In this document: positions 35,921-47,200 of the stretch, one piece after another
How positions within the stretch are numbered: the stretch's first letter is position 1
How the letters are laid out: each line of letters opens with the position of its first letter
NCBI GenBank assembly: GCA_013398275.1
Contig: VZSE01013530.1
Location: 62,001-126,000, forward strand
DNA length: 64,000 bases
DNA from: Promerops cafer
Taxonomy: Eukaryota; Chordata; Aves; Passeriformes; Nectariniidae
Direction: 5' to 3'
Program-made: the position numbers and the translations under genes
Notes under the pieces: generated by a model
Databases searched by the model: none
Told to the model about the DNA's origin: nothing
The model's input: only the letters and a program-made list of their open reading frames with translations

Positions 35921-37372
35921 TTTATTTATTATTTCCAGCCAGTTACCCAGGGTGCCTGGGTTCTGCCAGATGATGGACAAAGAGGAGGGAAATAGAATTG
36001 GACCAGGGCAGCAGTTAAGCATCATAGATTTATTGTTTCTAAGGAACAAACCATTTTTCTTTCCATTTGCTTGCCCCCTTCTGCGTCTGTGGGAAACAGA
36101 GTAATGAAAGCTTCCCACCTGAATGATATGTTGTGGCAGCAGAATCCCTGCGTGGGGTTTGCTCTGCATAGCATTACAAACTTCACAAATGAGGCAGCTG
36201 CTAACTGCATTTTTACCACAACATTTACTTGCCATTTAACCGCAGTGGTGGAAAAAGGAACTTTTATCTTGGTGCTTTTGGGAGTATAAGAAAGGGTGAC
36301 ATTAAGAACCTGACAGAAGCAATTGAAGGAAGCCTGTGTTGAGTCAGGGATTTTTGTGAGTGGGATTCCCCAGATGTTCTGGTGACTGTAGGCTGTTGTT
36401 AGCTGCATGTCCCACTGTGTGTCACTGCTGAAAATGTTGGTGTAGTTGGATCCTCACTGCTGATTTTCACATTCCCAGGGAAACCCGTGCTTGCTCTGGA
36501 GGCACGGCCATGCTGCTTTTCCTTCCCACTGGTGTTGAAGTTGCCAGAACACCTCAGCAGCACTGTCACACTGGCGTGGTTCTGCAGGGCAGCGGGTCCA
36601 GGCAGGGCCTGATCCTTGACCAACTACATGAAGCAAATCTGGTGTAAGTCACTCAAAGAGCCTAGATTAGATGTTCAAGCAAGACATGCAAAGAGTAGTA
36701 GGAAGGGGAAAATAGCTGCCAAGTGCTAGCCAGTAGCTTGTGGAAAACAGAGCACAAGTTTCCAACTCCCAGTGTTCTCCCCTCTATCGGTTGTGCTGTG
36801 TTGGTAAACAGGTAGATTCCCACTCCTTCATTTGTTTTTGTTGTCCAGCCAAGCTCAAGGTAGCTGCTTTAAACATGCCAATGCTTCAAGTAACTTGTTT
36901 TGCTACTGCTCTTCCATTATCACCTCCTCTCTGCGTCCTGACTGGAATAACAGATGCAGAGTTGTCCTGAAGATGGAATTTCTCTGCAAAAGCACCAGCT
37001 GTCCGAGTAGGTCTCACGTGTCAGTGAGGATGCAGTGAGGCAGCTTGGTGTGTTGCAGCTGGCAGTGCTGCTATTTTCCATGAGGCAGGGAAGAGGACAG
37101 GCTGTACGGGGTGTTTTGGACGGGGGCTTGCGGGGATCTGCTGGATTAACAGCGAGGACTTGGCTGGTCGGCTTGGCACTGACTGCAAGGGGAATTCAGA
37201 ATGGTCCCACACTCGAGCTCATTTCAACCCCACTCGAAGATGACAACCTGAGCTCACCAGCTGAGCTTCCACGAAGGATGCCTGCCCCCCTCCCCTCCCC
37301 TCCCCTTCCCTGTGAGTGTGTCCGAGTCCAGTGAGGGAACCATCCGTGGCCACGGGGAAGGGAGCGCGCGTC
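35921..37372 (-). other. MYOZ3: MYOZ3 3'UTR with AATAAA signals at 36029-36034 and 35921-35930
   Basis: On the - strand an AATAAA lies about 1.34 kb after the stop codon (36029-36034), and two overlapping AATAAA copies lie a further 100 nt on (35921-35926 and 35925-35930). Which one is used cannot be told. A C-rich CCCCT repeat tract lies at about 37285-37310. Confidence 0.6.
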
Positions 37373-40300
37373 CTACAGCTCTTCGCTCTCCGGCAGGATC
37401 CGCACCCAGCCTTGGGCCACCCTGTTGAAGTTGGGCCTGTGGGAAATCACCTCCAGCACACTCAGGTTATCCAGCTCTACGGTGGGCAACGAGAACAGCT
37501 CACCAACCAATGCCCTGTCAAACGGGGCGGGAGTCCTGCGGCACAAGGAGGAGCACACTTAGTCACAAGGAGAGGCTGGGTGTGTTGTGAAGGTGTTAGA
37601 AAAAATAAGTCTGGACTTACTGAGTCCAGCCCAATGGAACAATGCATGTTAGAAATGACAACCCTCCTCCTCCCCAGGACACTGTTAGAGCCCTGCCAGC
37701 TCAGCGAGGTGGTTCTCTGGTACAGAGCCCAGCTCAACTCAAGTTTGGCAAGCCTGGAGAGTGGAGTTTGGTGCCTGGGTGTTGGTGGAAGTGTTCTGCA
37801 CGTGGAAGGGCTTAGATTCAGAGACCTGTGATAGTGACAAACTCCTGGTCTTGAGAGTGCCTCATTTGCAGCTCTTGTGTCCTGCAGAGGGCTGAGGCTG
37901 AGGCGCTGCTCAGGATCACACCAGCACATGCAGTTCTATTGGCCCTGGCTCCATCCTGCCTTTTGGGACTGCTCCTCGTGAACAATGACTAACAGGAGGA
38001 GCAGTGTGGGGGCAAGAGCTGTCATCTCTTTCTGGAGAAATGTGGAAAGGGACTGGGGAAGAGTGTGCCAGCCCCCAAAAAGCCAAGAATGTTGGTTTTG
38101 GAGCAGCACACGGGGGCTGAGCTATCAGTGAGGCAAAACTGGGAATGTTTGCTTTGGGAAGCACAGCTAGAACATGAATAACGTGGCACTGTTTTGCAAC
38201 AGAGGAGAAATAAGAGGGGGAAAGGTAAATGAGAGATGTTTGTTCTAGGAACTTTCTTTTGGGAAAAGAGAGTCTCTGTCAAAGCTTGGTTTTCACTCCC
38301 TCTTAAGGGAGCACACCTTAGCAAGGTGGCGTGGGTTTTTGCATCACAGTCTGAATATTTAAAAGTGGGGGTAAATCAGCCTGCTTTAATGCAGTTGCTG
38401 TGGAGATGGTGGACTTGCCCTTGCTCTGTGACCCATGAGAGCTGTGCTGGGATTCAGCTAGCCTTCGGCAAGACCACTGGCTTTTCGATAGCCAGTTTGT
38501 TCCAAAAAGTTTGTTTTTCTGTGGTTTGGTATTTGAACTGAGAAGTGATTTAAAAGCCAACAGCTTGGGAGATTGTGAAAAGCCCAGTTAAAAGCAGATT
38601 GGCTTTCTGAATCTTCCTGCCTCACTGAAGAATTGGAGGAGGTGGCAAGAGGCTTGGAGTTAAATTAGCATCCATCTGTATTAAATTACAGTTGAAGACT
38701 TAAAATAGAAAGGCAGTGTATGAGAGAGGAGAAATGGTACAGGGTAGAATATTATCCAGAAACATGCCCTTGCTTCAGTCCCTGTCCATAAATAAATCCT
38801 GAGGCAGAAACATGGCTAAATGTTGAAAGAAAAGAGCCAAGTGTCGGCAGCTGCTCCTTGTTCTCCCCCTGCAGCACCTCCTTGGCACTAACTCCTCGAT
38901 GAGAGCCACATGGCAAAGCCCCAGGGCTGAGGGGGAGGAGAGCAGCAAAGGGACGGTGGTGGCCAGGCTCATCTCTGCCCTTTGGGATGGCTTTTCCCAC
39001 AAGGAGGGGTTGTGGTCCCCCACAGCCCCTTCTGCCAAGTGCTGACAGCACAGCAGTCGTGTCCCCCACGCCTCAAACCCAGCCCTGGGGTGGGCACAGG
39101 GGAGCTGCTGTTGGCACGTGGTCTGCTGGGGAGCAGTGCTGTGTCCCAGGGGGAAACTCCAGTGGGAACTTGCCTACTGGAAGGTGACTTTGGCCAGGCC
39201 ACCAAAGCCAATGTAATTCCATCCTCATGACAGAGGCTTTCAGGAAGGAGGGCAGACAGGACTCCTTTTGCTGATTCTCTGGGATGATGTTCAGCTTAAA
39301 AGTTCAGTTCTCATTATTCTGCCATGGGCTGCTGGTGCTTTGCTACCACCAGCTCTCCATCTCCTGGATCCCCCCCAAGCACCTTTCCAGAAAGGAGATC
39401 TGTCTTGGCAGTCTTTGCTCCAGGGTCCCACCCTTGACCCCAGTGTAATTTGGAGGTGTCAGGATGCACCAGACATGCTCCATCAGAAGCAGCCACAGGG
39501 CACGGAGCTTGCCAGGCTGAGCCACCAGAAACCCCCTGGCCTGGAGGCTTTGGGCTCAAGCAGGTATTTGGAAGGAATCTGGTGACCTCTTAGCACCCTG
39601 TGGGAAGATTAACCTTATACCCCCACTGCTTCCAGCAGCTGCTTGAATACCTTAGGGAAATTAGGAGAGAGACTTGGCACTGTGTCATTCCTCCACCCAG
39701 CCCAGAGCTGAGCCCAGCTGGGAACAGGAGTGATTCCTACTCCAGGACCATGTTTGTAAGAATTGGTCCTCCCAAATTTCCTCCCTGAGGTTACCCAGTG
39801 AGATCAAGCTGCTCAAGGCTTGCAAACCCAGTAGTGGAGCTGAAGGGAGATCCGGGGGAGAGCTGCTGGAGGCAGGAGCCTTTGCAATGAGCCACAGAGG
39901 GGCTCCTGAGTAGGAAAAGAGCATCCTGAGCCCTTGCTGTGCCTCTGTGGGGTATAAAGAGGGCATGAATAAGGTTGTGTTTCCCTGGCAGGATGGTGGG
40001 TGCTCCTCGAGGCTGAAGGGCTTGGCCAAGGGCTGATGTGGCTGGTGGTGTCTGCCCCCGTTACCTGTTGAAGCTCCTGAAGTCCCACGCAGAGGGTCTC
40101 ATGGGCGGCGGGTTCTTGCCATACACAGCATTGTCCCTGTCACCAAAGAGCTCCTGCCATGGGGACCGGTAGCCCTTGGGGATGGCGGTGACATTGAACT
40201 TCTCATGGGGGATTTCTTTGAGGGGGCTTGAGTACCCTGTGCAGGGGAGAGACACTGTGGGCTGCTGGGGCCAGAGCCAGGCTGAGGCAAGGGGCTGGGA

Positions 40301-41525
40301 ACAGCCCAGCCTCTGCATGGTCATGGCCTGTTACTGGGGCAGGAATGTGTATCTATAAAATATANAAGCAGCAGCTCACTGCCTCCAGCCCCATTTGCTG
40401 AGATCACAGCAGTGTTGAGTTCAGGTGCAGGAAGCATTGACTTACCAGGGGCCAGGGCACTGGGGTTCAGGACTTTGCTCATGTGCAAGACCTTCTCTGA
40501 CTTCTTGGGTACTTCTGGGGGGCCACCCTGGGGTGATGCTGCTACGTGGAGCTCAGAGTGATAATTCTGGCCCCCGGCATTCTCCTCTGCCTGTGGAGGG
40601 GAGAGTTAACAGGCACAGGGGGAGCTCCCTCTGCCCCATTTGGGACTCAGGGAGTGGTTGAAAGGACCTCGGAGCTTCCTCCATCTACTCACCATCTGTT
40701 CATTCACTGTTCCTTCTAGATCACCTTTCCCAGTGTGGTGTGAGCCACCTGCCCCTTGCCCTGGGAGCTGCAGGAGACAGTGAGTGGATGCAGAGGGGGA
40801 TCAGCACCGTCCCCCTCCTATTTGGTGGATATTGAACCCCATGTTTGCCCATCTCCATGCCCAGCCCTCCTCCCTTCACCTCTGCATAGCAGTATCTCCT
40901 CTCCCTTCACCTCTGCATAGCAGTCAGCCAACCATGGCTGCCCTGCAGAGAGACCACTGACCCTGCCAGGAATTCCTTCCCTGGAAAGGCTACAGGAGCC
41001 AGGGAAGGGCTGTCCTCAGACCCACCTGCCTGGAGCCACTGGGATGCTCAAAGACAAAGCGCTGCACCCGCTTCTGGCGTTGCTGGAAGAGCCGGGAGCC
41101 GCGGTTGTTCGGCAGGGAGAGCTCCTCGATCATCAGGTCGTGTGTTGTGCTCATCTTCTTCCCCAGGTCCAGCTGGGGCTCTGAGGAGGCTGGGAGAGCA
41201 CAGCTACAGCTGAGGATGCTGCAGTGTTGGGGACCCCCAAGGCAGCACAGACCACGTATCCTCTCGTTGGGGTCTCTGGTTTGTGGCTGGGCCATTTTCC
41301 CACCCCTGGGACTGGTGTTTCCTCAGTGCGAGGAATTGTCAGGGAGCTCCAGAGGTTCAAGCAGCCTCTCCCACCCTGTGCATGGACTGTTCCAGCAAAA
41401 GCAGGGCAAGTGGCCTTAACCAGAGCTGGGTCTGGCCCCTAGGCAGGGAGGGCAGCATTGTCCTGGGGCTGGTGACACACCTGCACCGCCTTACCATCTT
41501 CAGGGCCCGGTCTCATGATGGCCAT
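37373..41525 (-). CDS. MYOZ3: MYOZ3 (calsarcin-3/FATZ-3/myozenin-3), about 246 aa
   Basis: Z-disc protein of fast skeletal muscle that binds calcineurin, alpha-actinin, filamin C and ZASP family members. Coding exons on the - strand: 41495-41525, 41026-41180, 40693-40767, 40446-40590, 40065-40236 and 37373-37535. They total 741 nt in frame, 246 aa (human 251). Recognisable blocks: LDLGKKMST followed by DLMIEELSLPNNRGSRLFQQRQKRVQ (N-terminal myozenin signature); NYHSELHV; PLKEIPHEKFN with AIPKGYRSPWQELF; and FNRVAQGWVR before the C-terminal ESEEL. That acidic C-terminus resembles the PDZ ligand described for FATZ proteins. The start used is the MAIM methionine at 41525, which aligns with MAAM in human. 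The frame stays open upstream, so the true start may be in or before a longer exon reaching about 41581. Confidence 0.95.
40871..40924. repeat. Duplicated 23-bp block (31-bp period) in a MYOZ3 intron
   Basis: The block tcccttcacctctgcatagc plus agt occurs at 40871-40893 and again at 40902-40924. It is a simple recent local duplication in the intron between the 41026-41180 and 40693-40767 exons. Confidence 0.9.
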
Positions 41526-41581
41526 CACTTGTTGCCGTGCTCCTGGGGCAGCTCTGTGGGACGAGGATGGATCCTGTCTGG

Positions 41582-42700
41582 CTGGAAGAGAAAGGCACTC
41601 CAGGAGTGACACCAAACATGGGAATATGTCAGCCCCAGGCATGCCCCAGAGAGATGCTAAGATTCAGCTGAGCATCTCCCCTGTCCAGCATCATCCCTAA
41701 GCATCTCCTTGCAGCACTCTCTGTCCCCTTCAACAGACATAGGGAATGTTCAAGTCACGCTGCCCCTTAGCCCCTGCCTGTCATTCTTCCTCTCTGCCTT
41801 TCTTTAGAGCAGAAACTGTCCTCACCTCTGTCTTTGCCCACAGTGAGCTGCTGTCCTTGTGCCCCAAGCGCCCTCGGAGCAGCAGCTGCTGGCCAAGTTG
41901 GGGCCCTGGGTACTGCCCCCCCAGCACCTCTGCCTTAGCAGAGCTATTTTCAGCTGCTGACTCTGAGGGTGCAGGAGCTGCAGCTCTGAATCTGTGGGGA
42001 GCTGGTGAGCCCAGCCAGCGGCAAGAAGGGTCATAGGACCACTTGGCTGGGTTGCTCTGTTGTGGAGAGGCGGCTGGAAACCAGCTCCAGTCTGAGCCCC
42101 CTGAGCTGCCCACCTGCAGCAGAACCCTCCTGTGCTGCCGGGACACTTGGCTCTGCAAGGGCTGTTCGACCCTGTTAGGTGCATCTGGCATCCCTCAGCT
42201 CGAGCTGATGCTGGGCAGCTTCCCCTAAGGGCCCTGCAGTGCTGGGGTACCCATGAGGCCGGGGTGCCTGGCCCACAGCTCCCTGCCAGCTCTGAGTTCA
42301 GCATTAACCATCCACACAACGAGCCAGGGACCTGCACCCCATCCTTCTCTCTGCCCACTCCAGGGAGACTGTACCCTGACACCAACAGTGGTGGTGTCCC
42401 CTTTTCCAAGGACATCCCCAAGCCCTGTGCACCCACCCACCTGCTGACCCCCATGTGGGACCTCACCTTCCCTACCTGGCCAGGGGGATACCCCAGATGC
42501 TTCTGGGGAACTGAAGATCTTCTCCTGCTGTGCTGGGGATGAGGCTGAAGCCAAGCTGCAGCCGCCAGCACTCGGTGGCCTCTGCTGGCCCTTCACGGCA
42601 CCTTTGGGCTCCTGCTGCTCGCCCCAACCCGTCCTGGGCTCCAGCCCAGATGCCAAGGTCCAGCCACGGGACAGAAGTTATTTCTGGCTGAGAAAGGGGG
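41582..42700 (-). other. MYOZ3: Upstream region of MYOZ3; possible 5'UTR exons
   Basis: An acceptor-like CTCTTCCAG ends next to 41581, so MYOZ3 probably has at least one further 5' exon in this stretch. A donor-like CCAG|GTAGGG at about 42470-42480 is one candidate. No protein can be assigned. An E-box CAGCTG next to an A/T-rich CTATTTT core lies at about 41944-41957 and recalls muscle control elements, but it is weak evidence. Confidence 0.35.
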
Positions 42701-42920
42701 CGGAGCAGGGCTGTGACCCCTGGGGACTGGGATGCCGTCATCCCAGCACGGAACAGGTCTGGCTCACAAGGATGAGGATGGCATAACCCTGGCATGGAGC
42801 AGGGCTCTGACCCTTGGGGACCAGGACGCCATCAACCCAGCATGAGGCAGGGCTGACCCACAAGGATGCAGACACTGTCACTTGGCATGGAGCAGGGCTG
42901 ACCCCTGGGGACATGTAGCA
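42701..42920. repeat. Degenerate minisatellite, about five copies of a 45-48 bp unit
   Basis: Diverged copies share a gcatggagcagggctgaccc core followed by tggggaccaggatgccatca-like sequence. Units begin at about 42701, 42749, 42794, 42842 and 42887. The array lies between the upstream end of MYOZ3 and the SYNPO poly(A) signal. Confidence 0.8.
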
Positions 42921-43002
42921 GCAGCGGGAGGTGGCCATGTGCCATGTGTGCCCAGGCCACCTTGGGGACAGATCAGAGCCAGCCTGGGTGGAATAACGGT
43001 GC

Positions 43003-43008
43003 TTTATT
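43003..43008 (-). terminator. SYNPO: SYNPO poly(A) signal AATAAA
   Basis: TTTATT on the + strand, AATAAA in the SYNPO direction, 1.23 kb after the long-form stop codon. It gives a 3'UTR of about 42985-44238. No better signal for this gene was found nearer the stop. Confidence 0.65.
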
Positions 43009-44238
43009 TCTGAACTGGGTATACAGTGGTGTGGCAAAGGCAGGTTGTGGTGGCTGCTGGAGCGAGGGTGGGAGATGCGTCCTGGGAATGGGGGGCTGTG
43101 TTCCAGGAGGGGCAGCCTGCAGTGCAGAGGTACTCCAGGGAACAGGGATGGGCTGGCTTCAACAGCATGTCCTGGGGAAAGGGAAGGGGTGACAGGCTCT
43201 GTGAATGGGGATGTGCTAGAGCCCTGGCAGCCCAAACGCAACCTCTTTTCCAGTGCTGGTCTCACCGGCCCCAAGGTGTGGGGACACCGACCTTCTCAGA
43301 ATTGCCTTCTGTGCCAACACCTCCTTCAAACCCTCTGCAACTTCTACCATTTCCTTCAGCCCCTACAGTTCCCCACCTGCCCTGGCTGTCACAGCACCCA
43401 TTGGTTCCTGTGTGTGCCTCCATCCCACTGGAGTGGGGATGGGAATGTGGTGAACTTGGTATGGGGACCGTGACAGGTACAGGATGGGGCTGTCCCTCTT
43501 GGTCTGGGCAGGGCAGGAGGGCACCTGTAAACAGTCCCCTTAACATGGCAATAAATAACTTTGGCTCTTTTTGGTCTCCAGGGAAAGAAGGAATTTGGAG
43601 AATTTCTTTGAGAAGGAGTCAGAAGTTTAAATTTTTTTTTTTTTTAAAGGCAGTGAAGAACTGGAGGGGTTGGAAGTAAAAATTAAATTTTCCTCTCCAA
43701 ATCAGGTTTCAATTGACACCAGCCAAACCTAGAGGCTAGGAGAGGCTGGGAGAGGGAGTCTGGTCATGGCATCCAATCGATGCAGCCCACCCGCAGCGGA
43801 TGTGCCACCCCAGAGAAACAGAGCTGCAGTGACACCCTGGGATCACACCTGAGAGCTGGGGACAAGGGCTCACGGGGGACCACCAAGCCCATCCCATCCT
43901 GGCTGTGCCGGCTGGGGCTGGCTGGCAGGCAGGGACTGCCGAGGGAGGGGCCGTGGGGGGGCCGGCCGCCCCAACTCTGCCTGCTCCTGCCTGCTGACCA
44001 CGCAGTCCTGCCCCGAAAGGTTAGGGTGGTAAAAATAGAGCGGGGCCATGGGATGGCGGGCGGGCGGGAGGCACCTGACCCCTCTGGCATACAGAGGGGC
44101 CGTGGCAGCTCCGAAGGGACACTGTTTTTTAGGAACCTCAGCCCCGGGGCTTGGTGTGTTCCCGGTGGGGGGTGAGCGGGTGGCATCACCCGGGCTGACG
44201 GGTCGAGGGAGAGGGGTTTTTGGCGGGGGCTGGCTTGT

Positions 44239-47200
44239 CTAGGAGGTGCAGGGAGCCCCTGAGGGCAGACCCCCCGTCTTCAGCCGCAGGCTGCTGGTCC
44301 AGCCCCGGGGACAGAGGTTGAAGCTGTGGATTCCCGGGCTCTTGGTCCCCGAGTCTTCGGAGTCGAGGGAGACGTCCGAGTCCGTCGGGGACCGGGAGGT
44401 GCAACGCTTGGCTGGGGACCGCCCACCCACCACGGGGGATGGCAGGGGGCTCTTGGGGATGGGGGACAGCCTGGGCACGGGGCAGGAAGACGCGCTGGAT
44501 GGCAGCAGGAGCCGGCGACCCTCTGCCCAGGCTGCTCGGGGCATCCCGGGGGAGGCACAGAACTGCGGGCTGCCTGCCCGGGGCGATCGCAGGGGGCTTT
44601 TGTGGGTGGGCGAGGGGCTGCCCAGGCTCCCCAGCACGCTGATGGCAGGCTGCAGTGCCGGCGCTCTTGGCCCCAGCCGGGGCGACTGGGGCAGGCTGGG
44701 GGGGCCGGCAGAGATGGGGGTGAAGGGCCGGGAGCTCTCCAGCCCCACGGCTTTGGGAGAGGAGCTCTTCCTGCGGGCAGCGTTGATGATGTTCCTGGCG
44801 AGCCGCGCTTGCATCTGCCGGCTGGCCCGGGGGTCCGCGTCCTGCCGCAGCGGGGACAGGGACCTCTCGCTCCACGGAGGGGACGTGGGGGGCCCCTCAT
44901 CCAGCTCGGGCACCGAGGCCGGGCTGGCCCAGCCGTCCAGGCTGCCCGGGCGCCGCGCCAGCCGGGGCGTCCAGGTGGGCGATGCAGGGAGGGACGACCG
45001 CCTGTCCTGGAGAGGGACAGAGAGCAGGTTAGTGACCCCCACCCGGGGGGCGAAGGGACAGAGCAGGGGTACAGCGGCAGGACGGTGCCAAGGTAAGATT
45101 AATGCTGGCACAGCCCCAAAGGAGCCAGGGATGTTTCCTCATGCATTGCACCCCTGCAAGGGGTTCCCAAAACGCTATTGACCCTGCACCCCCTCGCCCA
45201 CCACGGAGATCGGGGCAGGCTGAGCCTGCCGTTAATCATCCTTGCCCAAAATATGTCCCAGGACCTCTCATTACCTGCAGCTTCCTCAAGTCTCCCTCTG
45301 GGGGATGCTCGGAGCCCCCCTTGCACTGCCCCAGGATCCATCACCCAGCACTGCTCCCCAGGCGGCAGGAAAGAGAAGAGCCAGGTGTGACAGCGCAGAG
45401 AGTGTATTCAGAAAGAGGGGAAAAAAGAAAAATGCAGGAGAAATAAAGCACAGTCAAAAGGCAACTTGGCACCATGGGGAAAGTGGCGAGAGGGCATGGG
45501 CAGAGGCACAGCTGGATGACAAGCCTCGGGCTGAGCATCACCCAGCAGCCCTGCCCTCGGCACCCTCCTCATCCCAGCACATCCCTTGCTTCCGGCCGTG
45601 CCACACAGCACTGCACACCCCAGCTCCAGCACTGAGCCCAGGCAGGGACAGGGACCCCCGCAGCGTCCCTGGGCCCAGGGGGCTCTGCCATTCCCCAAGG
45701 GATGCAGTTCATCCTCCACAGTGAGAAAGCAGACGAGGACAGATCCTGAAGGAGCAACAGAAGAGCCAGGAGCAGGCACAGTGAGGCAGAAAGGCAGCAT
45801 GTCCCCTCCAGGTTTGCTTTGGTAGGAAGCTGAGAAGAGCCACAGGACAGAGGGGATGTGGAGGAGCAGGCAGAGCTCTGAGAGCTGGAAAAGCCGGAGG
45901 CGAGGAAAGGAGGGCGCCAGAGGTGCAATTCTCCATACAGTTTCCAGGTGAGAGAAGAGCAAGAGCAGCCCTGTGGGACAGGCAGACTCCTGCTGACTCT
46001 TTGGGAATCCTGCAGGCTCTGTACCCAGTTCCTGCTGTCTCCCCAGGACTCCTCAGCTCCTGTTGCACCCGGGGCTAAGCAGCACCTGTCACCCACCGTC
46101 CCAGCACTGCAGCCTCACAACCACTTCTTTTTTCTATTTTCTCTTCTTCCCCCCCCCTTTTTTTTTGTGGTTGGTTTGACTTTTGGCACTCCCATGAGCA
46201 GTTAGGGAGGACTCAGCCTAGCACCCCATGTTGTTCTCTCTGCCACTACTACTTGTAGAAAAAAGAAGGTTTCCACACCTGCGGCTCGATTCCGGCATTC
46301 CTGGTGGAGTAGGAGGGCCGGGGTGCCTGGAAGCCTGCCTTTGCCCGGGGCGGCAGCAGGCGGCACGGGGAGGCCAGCAGCACCTCAGCCGGGGCTCCAG
46401 GACTGGCACGGCTCTCCTGAGTCAGGGGCAGAGCCCCGGCAGCACTGGGGAAGGGGCTGGCAGTGGTCTGGCCGGCGCTGGGCACCACGGGGGGATGCCA
46501 AACTGGGGAAGGAGGCAACGGAGAGGTCGGGCGGGAGGCTTGCTGGGAGTAGGGGTAGCAGTCGGGAAGAGAGGGTCTGGGTGGAGGCACCTCCTGGGGC
46601 ATGGACCTGGCTGGCCCCTTGGATGGGGAGAGGATGAAGAGAGAAGGCTGGAGCTGGTAAGGCTGGTGCTTGGAGATCTCCAGCTCCTTCTGGGACACCT
46701 CGTTCTCCATTAGGTTGCTGCCATACAGTGATGCAGGAGGGGTTTTGGAGGGCCTGCAGGGACTCTTGGAGGGGCGTCTGGAGACCATGGGTGACAGGTA
46801 AGCATTGTTGTCATATTTCCAGGAGGGAGGCAGGGACATGGTGGGCGATGGGGACCGCAGCAGCTCAGGCTGGGAGGGGGCCTCAATGATGAACTTCTCC
46901 ATCCTGGATTGTCGGCGGGCAAAGAGCTCAGCTCCCTTCCCTCTTGCTTCAGTGAGGATGTGGCTGGGCTGTGGCTTCTTCTTGGGCTGGATGGTGGGAG
47001 ACTTGAGGCAGGAGGACCATGCCGGAGCATCCTCAGCTGGTGGGAGGTGCTGCACACCCCTGGCTGTGCTGTTGGGGACAAAGTTTGCAGCTTCAGCCCC
47101 AAGGGCGAAGGGCTCATCCTCGTGGCTGGGCTCCCCCTGCTCCTTCTGCTTCTTCCTGCTGTCTGCACTCTGAACCAGGTCCAGCAGGTCGGGGTTGGGG

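Noticed and set aside
43549..43556. AATAAA on the + strand
   Set aside because: No + strand gene ends nearby; it lies inside the SYNPO 3'UTR on the opposite strand.
44246..45181. Long open frame (311 aa) on the + strand
   Set aside because: It is the antisense shadow of the SYNPO C-terminal exon; it arises from GC-rich codon bias and resembles no protein I know.
45433..45450. AATAAA on the + strand within the SYNPO exon 2-3 interval
   Set aside because: Wrong strand for SYNPO and no + strand gene is present.
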